Origin: an uncultured Litoreibacter sp.
Lineage (GTDB): Bacteria; Pseudomonadota; Alphaproteobacteria; Rhodobacterales; Rhodobacteraceae
Length of the DNA stretch: 64,000 nt
Assembly: GCF_947487515.1 (NCBI RefSeq)
Contig: NZ_CANKWO010000001.1
Location: forward strand, 558,001-622,000
Direction: 5' to 3'
Positions 27,858 to 36,747 of the stretch are shown here, piece after piece; position 1 is the stretch's first letter, and every line of letters begins with the position of its first letter. The position numbers and the translations under genes are program-made. A model generated the notes under the pieces. It did not search any database, was not told the DNA's origin, and saw only the letters and a list, made by a program, of their open reading frames with translations.

Positions 27858-29149
27858 ATCTTCTGGACGCCAATGACGCCCTTGGTGCCTATCCCGACGG
27901 GTATTACACCGCCTCAGCACGCCCCCTTGCCGCATTTCCGCCTCTAAGAGGTAAGGTAGTTGCAGACCTTTGCGTTATCGGCGGCGGCTACACCGGCCTG
28001 TCGGCGGCGCTACATGCGGCTCAATCTGGGTTGGACGTGGTGTTGATCGACGCCCAACGCGTGGGCTTCGGCGCGTCGGGGCGCAACGGCGGCCAAGTGC
28101 AATCCGGCTTCAACATCTCTCAACAGGCCCTCGAACAAATGCTGGGCCCCAGTGACGCCCGCGCGCTTTGGGACATGTCACAAGAGGCCATGGCGCTGAC
28201 CAAAACCCTTTGCGCCAAACATGCCCCAGAGGCGGTGTTCAAATCCGGCATCGCGCACGCCAATTGGCACGCCCGAGAGACGCAAACCGACCACCAAAAC
28301 GCCGCCTATCTGGCGGAACATTACGGCTATGACCAGATAGAACCCCTGTCCCAAGAGGCGCTTTACGGCATCTTGCGCTCCCCTGTGTATAAGGGCGGGA
28401 CTTTGGATCACGGCGCGGGGCATTTGCACCCTTTGCGCTATGCTTTGGGATTGGCACGGGCCTGCGTCACATCCGGCGTGCGTATCTTCGAGACCACCAG
28501 AGCCCAGAGCATCGACGGCACAAACGTGCTTTGCGACGCAGGGACGATTTCCGCCTCGCATGTCATCCAAGCCACCAACGGGTATGGCACCGAACTGACA
28601 CGCCCGACCGCCACACGGGTCATGCCGATCAATAACTTCATCGCGGCAACCGCGCCTCTTGGGGAACAACAAGCCGAGGTCCTGCGGCGCGACATTGCCG
28701 TGTCGGACAGCAAATTCGTGGTGAACTACTTCCGCCTAAGCGAAGACGGTCGTCTTTTGTTTGGGGGCGGGGAAAGCTACGGTTACCGCTTTCCAAAAGA
28801 CATAGCGACAACCGTGCGCGCATCTATGGAGCAGGTGTTTCCCCAGCTCAAAGCCGTGGAGATCACCCATGCATGGGGCGGGACCTTGGCGATCACCCGA
28901 TCCCGCCTGCCCCATATTTCACGCCCGCAGCCTGCAGTTCTAGCCGCAGCCGGATATTCCGGACATGGGGTCGCTTTGGCCGGTTTTACAGGCAAGGTCT
29001 TGGCCGATGCGGTGCGCGGTGACACCGACGGCTTTGACAGACTGGCGAAATTGCCAACCGCGCGCTTCCCTGGCGGGGCCGCATTGCGGTCTCCTTTGTT
29101 GGCCTTGGCCATGACTTGGTACGCCACCCGAGACAAATTGGGCATCTAG
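27854..29149 (+). CDS. FAD-dependent oxidoreductase (gamma-glutamylputrescine oxidase-like)
   Basis: 431 residues of the DAO/GlyA-type flavin oxidase family. The dinucleotide-binding motif CVIGGGYTGLSAALHAA is at about residue 40, followed by VGFGASGRNGGQVQSGFN, where PuuB-like enzymes place the FAD. The C-terminal GYSGHGVALAGFTGKVLAD is typical. It should oxidise the gamma-glutamyl amine made by the GS-like enzyme to an aldehyde plus hydrogen peroxide. ATG 27854 overlaps the previous stop (ATGA), preferred to the upstream start at 27824. No aldehyde dehydrogenase is present in the window. Confidence 0.9.
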   Translation: MNLLDANDALGAYPDGYYTASARPLAAFPPLRGKVVADLCVIGGGYTGLSAALHAAQSGLDVVLIDAQRVGFGASGRNGGQVQSGFNISQQALEQMLGPSDARALWDMSQEAMALTKTLCAKHAPEAVFKSGIAHANWHARETQTDHQNAAYLAEHYGYDQIEPLSQEALYGILRSPVYKGGTLDHGAGHLHPLRYALGLARACVTSGVRIFETTRAQSIDGTNVLCDAGTISASHVIQATNGYGTELTRPTATRVMPINNFIAATAPLGEQQAEVLRRDIAVSDSKFVVNYFRLSEDGRLLFGGGESYGYRFPKDIATTVRASMEQVFPQLKAVEITHAWGGTLAITRSRLPHISRPQPAVLAAAGYSGHGVALAGFTGKVLADAVRGDTDGFDRLAKLPTARFPGGAALRSPLLALAMTWYATRDKLGI

Positions 29150-29218
29150 GCCCTTTTCGAAGATCGAAAAATAGGTTACAGGTTTTCCGAAAGATACTTT
29201 GGAAAAGGCAATGCTGGC

Positions 29219-30403
29219 ATGCGTGACCTCCCTGTAACTGCCCCGAATACCTACACCTCGGAGCCCATCCCCGAAGCCGCCCAAGAGGCCATCGATGCGA
29301 TGATGCGCAGTGGCGATCTGTTCCGCTATACAGCCGCCAAAGACTCCCCCGTTGCCCTGCTCGAGCAAGAGTTCGCGGCGCTTCTTGGGTCCAAATACGC
29401 GCTGGCGGTGTCGTCATGCTCTGCCGCCCTGTTCTTGGCCCTGAAGGCTTTGGATCTGCCCCGCGACGCAAAAGTCCTGATCCCCGCCTTTACCTTTGCT
29501 GCCGTACCCTCCGCGGTTATCCATGCCGATTGCCTGCCGGTGCTGGTCGAAGTTGGCGATAACTACCGCGTGGATTTGGACGATCTGGAGCGCAAAATCG
29601 CTTCGGCGGACGCGGTTTTGATCAGCCACATGCGTGGCCACACTTCTGATATGGATGCCATCATCGCGCTGGCCGAGCAGCATGGCCTACCGCTAGTGGA
29701 GGACGCCGCGCATTCCCTTGGTACGAAGTGGAATGGCCAAAACATCGGCACCCTTGGCAAGATCGGCTGCTTCTCGTTCCAAAGCTACAAAATGATCAAC
29801 GCTGGCGAAGGCGGCATCATGATCACCGATGACGCCGAATTGGTCGCGCGGGCGGTCATTATGTCAGGCGCCTATGAGCACAATTGGGCCAAGCACGCGA
29901 TTGTCGGTGACGAAGCCGCGAAATGGCAAAACAAGCTGCCGCTCTACAACCTGCGCATGCAGAACCTCAGTGCCTGCGTCATCCGTCCGCAATTGCCCGA
30001 GCTGGCTCGACGGGTGGCCGATGGACGTAGCAACCACGACTACGTTGCTGAACGCCTAGAAGGTAGCGGCTACTTCACCGTCCCTGCCCCATTGAATGCC
30101 GAGCTGCGTGCGCCTGATTCAATCCAGTTCAACCTGAAAGACTTCACGCCTGCCCAAGCCCAAGCCTATATGGACGCCACCAAAGCCCTTGGTGTCAGCA
30201 CTCAGGTCTTTGGCCTGTCACAGGACAATGCGCGTGCATTTTGGAACTGGCAGTTCATTCCGGGTGACACGCCAGCTTTGCCGAAAACCCGCGCAATGCT
30301 GGCCAAGGCCTGCGACACACGCCTGCCCGCACGGCTGACCCGCGACGAATTGGACTATATCGCAGATGCGCTGATTGAGGCCGCAACAAAAGTGCGCGGC
30401 TAG
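29219..30403 (+). CDS. DegT/DnrJ/EryC1/StrS-type aminotransferase
   Basis: 394 residues, PLP fold type I. Visible: ALAVSSCSAALFLALKAL (cofactor phosphate region), PAFTFAAVPSAVIHADCLPV, LVEDAAHSLGTKWNG and the Schiff-base lysine in FSFQSYKMINAGEGG. Family members usually aminate keto sugars for surface glycans or antibiotics, but no sugar-nucleotide genes are nearby, so the acceptor is open. It lies 69 bp after the amine-catabolism cluster in the same direction and its stop is 2 bp from the convergent LysR gene. Confidence 0.88.
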   Translation: MRDLPVTAPNTYTSEPIPEAAQEAIDAMMRSGDLFRYTAAKDSPVALLEQEFAALLGSKYALAVSSCSAALFLALKALDLPRDAKVLIPAFTFAAVPSAVIHADCLPVLVEVGDNYRVDLDDLERKIASADAVLISHMRGHTSDMDAIIALAEQHGLPLVEDAAHSLGTKWNGQNIGTLGKIGCFSFQSYKMINAGEGGIMITDDAELVARAVIMSGAYEHNWAKHAIVGDEAAKWQNKLPLYNLRMQNLSACVIRPQLPELARRVADGRSNHDYVAERLEGSGYFTVPAPLNAELRAPDSIQFNLKDFTPAQAQAYMDATKALGVSTQVFGLSQDNARAFWNWQFIPGDTPALPKTRAMLAKACDTRLPARLTRDELDYIADALIEAATKVRG

Positions 30404-30405
30404 TC

Positions 30406-31374
30406 CTACTCCAAGACCCGCATCTGCCCCTTGAGCCACGGCATCTTATGGGTGCAATATTCGACGATGTCGCGTTGGAACAAGGGGCGCATCTCGGCTG
30501 CGACCTGCGACGGCATATCCTGAGTAGCCCCCTCGCGGGCCATCAAGGAAATGCGCCGTGAAATTGGCTCAAAAGGCAACTCAAAGATGTCGACACGGTC
30601 AATAAACCGCTTTGCGCGCATCACGCCAAGCGGGGTCAGGATCGTCCAGCCTTCGCCCTTCGCCACCATCGCCATGATCGCGTGATAGCTGTCCAATTCA
30701 AAACGGTGAGACGCCCGCAGCTTCACCCGCGACAGATGCGAGGCAATCTGGCGCCCCATGACATGACGGGACGTATACAAAATCAACGGGTGCGCCCGAA
30801 GTGTCGCCATCAAATCTGCCCCTTCGCGCACCATACGGCGCGGGGTGACGACAACAAACGGGTCTTCCATCAGCGGATGAACCTCGTAGGATGGTGACAA
30901 ATTGTTGGGCTCTGCGGTGACCGCCATATCCAATGCCCGCGTTTCCAGCTGATCCATCAAACGATGCGACGCGCCGGTTTCCAGCAAGAATTGCGCCTTT
31001 GGCATCTGTTCGGCCAATCCGGTCAGAAGGGCTGGTGTGACATCCGCGTCAAAATCCTCAATGACCCCGATCCGCAGGCGCATACGGGCCGACAAATCTT
31101 TAAGCGCCAACTCCGAGGTCGCCATAGCCGCCTCGTGCAAAATGGTCTGCGCACGGTGCAAAAACAGCTCGCCCGCCTGCGTCAACGGCATCGGGCGTTC
31201 CGTGCGGGTCAAAAGGCGCGCGCCAAGGGCGGCCTCAAGATTAGACAATTGCTGACTGACGGCAGAGGGGCTGGCCCCAAGTCTGCGCGCAGCGGCGGTT
31301 ATGGAGGGCTCCTCGGCGGCGGCGACGAAGATTTCAACCTGCCAAAGCGTAATTTTCCCTGGAGTATCAACCAT
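30406..31374 (-). CDS. LysR-family transcriptional regulator
   Basis: 322 residues. The N-terminal winged helix-turn-helix reads WQVEIFVAAAEEPSITAAAR-RLGASPSAVSQQLSNLE; the effector domain runs from about residue 95 (RLRIGVIEDFDADVTPALLT). It converges tail to tail with the aminotransferase gene. The upstream neighbour in the same direction is phaR, 93 bp away. LysR regulators commonly control adjacent genes, but neither neighbour is divergent from it, so its target cannot be inferred. Confidence 0.93.
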   Translation of the reverse strand: MVDTPGKITLWQVEIFVAAAEEPSITAAARRLGASPSAVSQQLSNLEAALGARLLTRTERPMPLTQAGELFLHRAQTILHEAAMATSELALKDLSARMRLRIGVIEDFDADVTPALLTGLAEQMPKAQFLLETGASHRLMDQLETRALDMAVTAEPNNLSPSYEVHPLMEDPFVVVTPRRMVREGADLMATLRAHPLILYTSRHVMGRQIASHLSRVKLRASHRFELDSYHAIMAMVAKGEGWTILTPLGVMRAKRFIDRVDIFELPFEPISRRISLMAREGATQDMPSQVAAEMRPLFQRDIVEYCTHKMPWLKGQMRVLE

Positions 31375-31467
31375 GTAGTTTCCTTAGAGCATGGCGGTTT
31401 GACCCGAGTGCGGTCGACAAGCCCACATCCCCCCAACCAAAGGGCTCAAGACGTAGGATATCGGCCC

Positions 31468-32034
31468 CTACTTCCCCATCTTCGCAACAGCGGCTTGCAT
31501 TTCAGCCAGTTGCATTTTGATCGCGTCCAACTCGGAGCTATCATCCTCTTTCGACGCAGGCATGGGTTTTGAGGCCGCGCTATCAGCTGCCTCTGGCGCG
31601 CTCCAGCCTCCCATCATCGTCTTCATAAACGCCTCTTGTTGGGCTTTGATTTGCTCAAACCCCGGAACACCGGCAATCGGGCTGGAAATACTCTCGACAA
31701 CTTTGCTTTGACCTTCGCGCAGCATCTCAAAACTTGCTGCAAGGAAGTCGGGAACCATGCTTTGGGCATTGGTGGTATAGCTGCGCACAAGATCTGTTAG
31801 CACGTTGATTGGCAAAACATTTTCGCCCTTGCTTTCGTTGTCGGCAATGATCTGCAAAAGATATTGACGGGTGAGGTCATCGCCTGACTTCAGATCAATA
31901 ATTTGGACATCGCGGCCGTCTTTGATGAACCCAGAGATATCATCAAGCGTCACATAATCACTGGTCTCGGTGTTATAGAGCCTCCGCGACGCGTAACGTT
32001 TGATTAACAAAGGTGTCATTTCAGATTTAGCCAC
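31468..32034 (-). CDS. phaR: PhaR, polyhydroxyalkanoate synthesis repressor
   Basis: 188 residues. The N-terminal domain LLIKRYASRRLYNTETSDYV, then LDDISGFIKDGRDVQIIDLK, and the PHB-accumulation domain (LTDLVRSYTTNAQSMVPDFL) are those of PhaR. It senses PHA granules: when polymer is present it leaves DNA and allows phasin expression. The Ser/Asp-rich tail ends in AEMQAAVAKMGK. A near-match CTGC-N3-GCAG palindrome upstream of its own gene suggests autoregulation, as known in Paracoccus-type systems. Confidence 0.95.
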   Translation of the reverse strand: MAKSEMTPLLIKRYASRRLYNTETSDYVTLDDISGFIKDGRDVQIIDLKSGDDLTRQYLLQIIADNESKGENVLPINVLTDLVRSYTTNAQSMVPDFLAASFEMLREGQSKVVESISSPIAGVPGFEQIKAQQEAFMKTMMGGWSAPEAADSAASKPMPASKEDDSSELDAIKMQLAEMQAAVAKMGK

Positions 32035-32049
32035 GAAAACCTCCCAGTA

Positions 32050-32060
32050 TTGCAGTGCAG
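32050..32060. promoter_or_regulatory. Candidate PhaR operator upstream of phaR
   Basis: TTGCAGTGCAG on the plus strand reads CTGCACTGCAA on the minus: one mismatch to the CTGC-N3-GCAG palindrome. It ends 16 bp before the phaR start, a place where binding would block its own expression. The match is short, so confidence is limited. Confidence 0.45.
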
Positions 32061-32117
32061 AAAAACGCTAGCGCAGGCGCAGCGAAAAAGAAAGGGGGCC
32101 TGCATTCGGGCGTGGCA

Positions 32118-32147
32118 ACAAAAAAGGGCGGGCCCAAAGCCCACCCT
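32118..32147 (-). terminator. Rho-independent terminator of the phasin gene
   Basis: Eight-pair stem (GGGCGGGC at 32126-32133 with GCCCACCC at 32139-32146, one G-T) and a 5-nt loop; on the minus strand a T run (32120-32125) follows. It lies 56 bp beyond the phasin stop and ahead of phaR. Confidence 0.85.
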
Positions 32148-32202
32148 AGAAACCTGCGCGCTAAAGGGAGGAGATAGCGGCAGTCTTTTGAAGCGTTAAA
32201 GC

Positions 32203-32652
32203 TTAGGCAGCTTTAGTTGCTTTTTTGGCTGTTGCTGTCAGCTCGTCTGTTGCTTTCTTAACAGCAGCAGAAGTGTCCTCTTGGATGTCTTTGCCAGCAG
32301 CCATCAGCAGCTCAACAGTTTCCATTTGAACTTTTTTCGCAACTTCAGCGAAAGCAGCCAAGTGCTCTGCGGAAGATTCTGCCTGTGCAGTTGCGAAGTC
32401 GGAAGCGGATTTTGCATAGTCAGCAGGCTCTGCTTGCGCTTTTGTAACACCGGAGATTTTGGTCAGTGTTTCTTTTGTCCATTTGGAAGACAGCTCAGCA
32501 GAAGTCGTCGCAGCGTCCAGAGCAACTTTGGACATTTTTTCGCCCAAAGCAGCGGAGTTTTTAACTGCTTCGTTGTAAGCAGACATGTCTACTGGAAATG
32601 CAGCTGCCATGTCGGAGAAAACTTTAGTGAAGTCTTGAGTTTTGTTAGCCAT
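32203..32652 (-). CDS. phaP: Phasin, PHA granule-associated protein
   Basis: 149 residues, Ala/Lys/Glu-rich and mostly helical, as phasins are: FTKVFSDMAAAFPVDMSAYN at the N-terminus, ESSAEHLAAFAEVAKKVQME in the middle, and a lysine-rich tail ATAKKATKAA. It coats PHA granules and limits their size. ATG 32652 starts after AAGAAAG-type sequence; the longer frame to 32742 lacks support. Candidate PhaR operators lie about 70-110 bp upstream, consistent with granule-dependent derepression. It lies between phaC and phaR. Confidence 0.93.
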   Translation of the reverse strand: MANKTQDFTKVFSDMAAAFPVDMSAYNEAVKNSAALGEKMSKVALDAATTSAELSSKWTKETLTKISGVTKAQAEPADYAKSASDFATAQAESSAEHLAAFAEVAKKVQMETVELLMAAGKDIQEDTSAAVKKATDELTATAKKATKAA

Positions 32653-32723
32653 TGTCGTGGTCTCCAAGAAAGAGGGCCATCTGCGGCCCGATGTTTCGTT
32701 CGCGTCTGCAGAATATATACGTG

Positions 32724-32761
32724 CTGCATTGCAGCATTGCAAGCTTTTTTCTGCGTTGCGG
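32724..32761. promoter_or_regulatory. Candidate paired PhaR operators upstream of phaP
   Basis: A perfect CTGC-ATT-GCAG palindrome at 32724-32734 and a one-mismatch copy CTGC-GTT-GCGG at 32751-32761, 27 bp centre to centre. A GCATTGCAAG half-site lies between. PhaR is known to bind CTGC-N3/4-GCAG-like, TGC-rich dyads. Confidence 0.6.
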
Positions 32762-32847
32762 CAAAAGATCGTTATCCCCGCTTCAGGTCAACGAAAACCT
32801 TGGACAGCAATATGCACCTATCCCTTGTGGAGAAGCCCGCGCGCCAC

Positions 32848-34659
32848 TTATGACTTGCCGGATTTCATCAGCACGTAAGTCCCCGGAGCAGGCGCGAGTA
32901 TAGGGCAGTCCTGATCTCCGGGCATCCGCGCCGCAACCATTCTATCTGAATCCTTCGACAGCCAAACATCCCAACGCGGCCACCAAGACCCCTCGTGAAA
33001 CGTAGCCCCTGCCCACCAATCATCCTGCGAACCTGCCATGTCCGCGTTACTATAGTGACCATATTTTTTCTTTGAGGGCGGGTTAATGATCCCAGCAACA
33101 TGTCCAGACTCAGACACGATGAAAGTCTTATCCGTTGATCCGAACTTCTGGATACCGGTGTAAGAGCCGCGCCATGCCGCAATGTGGTCGGTCTCACAGG
33201 CAATCGCGCAAATCGGCAAATCAATATCCGACAAAGCCAGCGTTTCACCCAAAAGCTGCATCGTGCCCTTGGCCAGCTTGTTGTCTTGGCAAAGGTCGCG
33301 CAGGTATTCCACGACAAAGCGCCCTGGCAAATTGGTACTGTCACCGTTCCAATACAGCAGATCGAAGGCCGGAGGGGCCTCCCCCATCATGTAGCTGCGA
33401 ATAGCTGGCCCGTAGACCAAGTCATTCGCCCGCAAATACGAGAACGTCCGTGACATAAAGAATGAGTGCAAATAGCCTTTATCCGCGACCTGACGCTCGA
33501 TCCCGTCCACAAAATCATTCTCCAAGAAAACGCCCATTTCCCCAGGGTCTTCGAAGTCAGACAGCATCGTGAAAAAGGTGGCGGACTTTACGGATGTATC
33601 GCCGCGCTTTTTCATCAAGGCCAGCACCAGTGACAACATTGTCCCTGCGATACAATACCCCACGGCGTTCAATTGCGCTTCGCCGGTAATTTTCTTCACC
33701 TGCTCAAAGGCCGTCAAATAGCCTTCGTCAATGAAGGTATCGATGCCCACGTCTGCGTAGCTTTCGTCCGGATTCACCCAAGATACGATAAACAATGTGT
33801 GCCCTTGATCGACGATCCATTTGATCAAAGAGTTTTGCGGCTTCAAATCCATGACGTAGAATTTGTTGATCCATGGAGGGAAGATCACAACCGGCGTCGC
33901 ATGGACCTGTTCGGTCGTCGGCTTGTATTGGATCAGCTCGAACATGTGATTGCGGAACACCACAGAGCCTTCCGTCGTCGCGATGTTTTCTCCCACTTTA
34001 AAGGCGGTCTCATCGGCCAAGCTTACCAGTAAATCGCCCTCATTGGCCTCAATGTCGTGAACGAGGTTTTCCAACCCCTGCACCAAAGACGCGCCATCTG
34101 TTTCAACAGCCCGAGACAAGGCGTCAGGGTTGGTGGCCAAAAAGTTGGTTGGCGCAAACATGTCGATGATTTGCTGCGCGAAGAAGGACACACGGTTCTT
34201 CTCATGGTCCTCCAACCCTTCGAGGTTGTGCATCGCGTCTGTGATGGCCTCCGAGGAGTACATATATTGTTGTTTGATAAAGTTAAAATAAGGGTGAGTG
34301 TCCCACAGCTCTGACTTGAAGCGGCGGTCTGTTGGGCCTTTGTCCTGCGGAGGTTCAATTTTGCCATGCGCAAGCTGCTGCTGTGCATCGACATAATGTT
34401 TGAGCGACTTACCCCAATAATTGACCTGCTGTTCAAGAATTTTGGACGGGTTGTTCATCATTTCCGCCATATAGGCGGCGGCGGCTTGGACATAGACGTC
34501 TTGATTTGGGCCCTGAAGCCCGTGATCAGCCGACTTTTTCTTGCCCATGGCCGAGACCAGCCGCTTGGACAACTCATCCATCTTGGCAAGGTTTGCATTC
34601 AGGCGTTCTAGCTTTTCAGCATTATCATTCTCGGACGCACCATCAGTTTTAGTTGTCAT
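32848..34659 (-). CDS. phaC: Class I poly(3-hydroxyalkanoate) synthase
   Basis: 603 residues. It polymerises (R)-3-hydroxyacyl-CoA into PHA at the granule surface. The PhaC box is AVGYCIAGTMLS with catalytic Cys; the final Gly of the usual GYCxGG is Ala, as in other rhodobacterial synthases. The catalytic Asp lies in CETDHIAAW and the His in ESGHVAGI. Strong conserved stretches are PPWINKFYVMDLKPQNSLIK and YWNGDSTNLPG. It is divergent from phaZ across 112 bp that contain an inverted repeat. Confidence 0.97.
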   Translation of the reverse strand: MTTKTDGASENDNAEKLERLNANLAKMDELSKRLVSAMGKKKSADHGLQGPNQDVYVQAAAAYMAEMMNNPSKILEQQVNYWGKSLKHYVDAQQQLAHGKIEPPQDKGPTDRRFKSELWDTHPYFNFIKQQYMYSSEAITDAMHNLEGLEDHEKNRVSFFAQQIIDMFAPTNFLATNPDALSRAVETDGASLVQGLENLVHDIEANEGDLLVSLADETAFKVGENIATTEGSVVFRNHMFELIQYKPTTEQVHATPVVIFPPWINKFYVMDLKPQNSLIKWIVDQGHTLFIVSWVNPDESYADVGIDTFIDEGYLTAFEQVKKITGEAQLNAVGYCIAGTMLSLVLALMKKRGDTSVKSATFFTMLSDFEDPGEMGVFLENDFVDGIERQVADKGYLHSFFMSRTFSYLRANDLVYGPAIRSYMMGEAPPAFDLLYWNGDSTNLPGRFVVEYLRDLCQDNKLAKGTMQLLGETLALSDIDLPICAIACETDHIAAWRGSYTGIQKFGSTDKTFIVSESGHVAGIINPPSKKKYGHYSNADMAGSQDDWWAGATFHEGSWWPRWDVWLSKDSDRMVAARMPGDQDCPILAPAPGTYVLMKSGKS

Positions 34660-34706
34660 ATTAACTTTTCTACCCTACCTTGATGCTGCACTTGCGAAGC
34701 ATACCC

Positions 34707-34725
34707 CTTTGCTATCGCAGCAAAG
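34707..34725. promoter_or_regulatory. Inverted repeat in the phaC-phaZ intergenic region
   Basis: CTTTGCT (34707-34713) and AGCAAAG (34719-34725) with a 5-nt centre, in the middle of the divergent promoter region of phaC and phaZ. A CTGCACTTGCG at 34686-34696 is a poor PhaR-like match. It could coordinate synthesis and breakdown; the binding protein is unknown. Confidence 0.4.
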
Positions 34726-34771
34726 CGATAACTTGAAGTAGGGCAAAGCTTACGCTCGAAAGGAACTATCT

Positions 34772-36055
34772 GTGAAGTATATGGCAACTTATGACCTGAT
34801 GGAAACTATGCGCGTGACCAATCAATGGCTTGGCGCAACTGCACAGGCCATGGGTGCCTTTCCTGCCGCAGGTATGACCGCAAACCCGATGTTCAAAATG
34901 CTGGGCGCGTGGGGAGAGGTTACCGAACGCGCTTTTTCTCGGATGGTGGCAAAACCTGACTGGAACATCGCCTCTGTCGTAGGGGAGGATGGCCGCGACC
35001 ATCTGGTCGAAGTCGAAGTCACCTTGGCAAAGCCCTTTGGCGATTTGATCCACTTCAACGTCACCGACCGCCCTGAAAAACCGCGCAAAATTCTTCTGAT
35101 CGCCCCGATGTCCGGCCATTACGCGACTTTGCTGCGCTCCACTGTGGTCAGCCTTTTGCCCGATGCGGAAGTCTACACAACCGACTGGCATAATGCCCGT
35201 GACATCCCTGTCAGCGAGGGCAAGTTCGACGTCGAAGACTACACCCTTTATCTTGTTGATTTTCTTAAAGAACTTGGCCCAGACACGCACGTGATTGCGG
35301 TCTGCCAGCCTGCCCCGTTGGCCTTGGCTGCGACCGCCTATCTTGCAGATGAAAACCCTAAGGCCCAGCCTCGTTCCCTTACGTTGATTGGCGGGCCGAT
35401 TGATCCCGATGCGGCCGCCACGGACGTCACAGACTTCGGTCGCCGCGTCACCATGGGCCAGCTCGAAGGGACTGCCATTCAAAGGGTCGGCTTCAAATAC
35501 AACGGGGTCGGTCGCCAAGTGTACCCAGGCTTGTTGCAGCTGGCGTCCTTCATGTCGATGAACGCCGAACGCCATAGCACCGCTTTCACAGAGCAGGTCA
35601 TGCGCGTGGCACAAGACGAAGCGGGCGAGCACGACAAGCACAACAAGTTTTACGACGAATATCTAGCCGTGATGGATATGACCGCCGAATTCTACCTATC
35701 CACGGTCGAGCGGATCTTCAAAGGGCGCGAGATCGCAGAGAATCGTTTCATTGTGAATGGGAAAACAGTCGACATAGGCAAGATCTCAACGGTTGCCGTG
35801 AAAACCGTTGAGGGCTCCGAAGACGACATCTCCGCCCCGGGTCAATGCATTGCGGCGTTGGATTTATGTACTGGGCTACCCGAAGACATGAAGGCATCCC
35901 ATGTGGAGCCCGGCGCAGGCCACTACGGTATTTTCGCAGGCAAAAGCTGGCGCAACAACATCCGCCCCTTGGTGCTGGAATTCATCGATGCAAACGCCGC
36001 TGCGCCAAAAGCCGCCAAAGGCAATGTCGCGCCGCTAAAGAAGAAAAAGGCCTAG
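34772..36055 (+). CDS. phaZ: Intracellular PHA (PHB) depolymerase
   Basis: 427 residues. It mobilises granules by hydrolysing PHB. It has an alpha/beta-hydrolase fold, but the nucleophile region is AVCQPAPLALAA with Cys in place of the usual lipase Ser, as in intracellular PhaZ of Ralstonia and Paracoccus; the His lies in GAGHYGIFAGKSWR. Conserved TTDWHNARDIPVS is also present. GTG 34772 has AAAGGAAC ahead and is accepted. Its stop overlaps that of the convergent hydrolase by 4 bp. Confidence 0.95.
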   Translation: MKYMATYDLMETMRVTNQWLGATAQAMGAFPAAGMTANPMFKMLGAWGEVTERAFSRMVAKPDWNIASVVGEDGRDHLVEVEVTLAKPFGDLIHFNVTDRPEKPRKILLIAPMSGHYATLLRSTVVSLLPDAEVYTTDWHNARDIPVSEGKFDVEDYTLYLVDFLKELGPDTHVIAVCQPAPLALAATAYLADENPKAQPRSLTLIGGPIDPDAAATDVTDFGRRVTMGQLEGTAIQRVGFKYNGVGRQVYPGLLQLASFMSMNAERHSTAFTEQVMRVAQDEAGEHDKHNKFYDEYLAVMDMTAEFYLSTVERIFKGREIAENRFIVNGKTVDIGKISTVAVKTVEGSEDDISAPGQCIAALDLCTGLPEDMKASHVEPGAGHYGIFAGKSWRNNIRPLVLEFIDANAAAPKAAKGNVAPLKKKKA

Positions 36056-36747
36056 GCTTGCAACCACTGCTTGAGCGCGGCATTGACCGCCTCAGGCTGC
36101 TCCAGCGTGGGCAAATGCCCCGCATCGGGCACAATTCTCAGCTGCGCACGCAGGATCAAATCTGCCATAAACTGATGGCGAGACACTGGGCACAACCGGT
36201 CATGCTCACCGCATAGGATCAGTGTCGGCATTTTCAGTTTGCGCAATGTCCCTTGCTGATCCGGACGCCGCTGCAACGCGCGAGACTGGCGCAGATACAC
36301 GCCCTCGCCCATCTCCAGCGCCATATCCAGCACAAGGTCCAACACCGCCTGACGCCCCTCGCCCGGCGCGAGGAATTCGGGCTTCATATCTTCGCGAATG
36401 ACCTCAACCAGCGACCCCGCCATGACGCGCGCGATTTGCGGCTCTCGTGCGGCGGCATAGGCGGGTGTTTCACTCAGCGCATTGGTGTCCATCAAGGCCA
36501 GTCGTGTCACCCGATCCGGCGCACGCCGAACCACCTCCATCGCGACGATCCCTCCCATGGATAAGCCCGCCAAGGCAAAGGTCGGTGGCGCCGATTCAAG
36601 AATTTCGGTGGTCATAGCTTCCACCGTGTCGTGGTTGCTGATCGGCGCAATATGAATGGCGCGATCACGCCCCAAGGCCTTGACCTGCGGCCCGTAAAGG
36701 CGCCCATCACACATCATACCAGGCAAAAGAACGAGTGGCTCGGGCAT
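36052..36747 (-). CDS. Alpha/beta hydrolase
   Basis: 231 residues. Oxyanion-hole region LVLLPGMMCDGRLYGPQ, nucleophile elbow ALAGLSMGGIVAMEVVRRAP, a probable acid in CGEHDRLCPVSRHQ and the histidine in VPDAGHLPTLEQPEAV. It has the shape of small soluble esterases of the BioH/RsbQ sort. The substrate is not deducible. It is convergent with phaZ (4-bp overlap), but a PHA role is not established. Confidence 0.9.
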   Translation of the reverse strand: MPEPLVLLPGMMCDGRLYGPQVKALGRDRAIHIAPISNHDTVEAMTTEILESAPPTFALAGLSMGGIVAMEVVRRAPDRVTRLALMDTNALSETPAYAAAREPQIARVMAGSLVEVIREDMKPEFLAPGEGRQAVLDLVLDMALEMGEGVYLRQSRALQRRPDQQGTLRKLKMPTLILCGEHDRLCPVSRHQFMADLILRAQLRIVPDAGHLPTLEQPEAVNAALKQWLQA

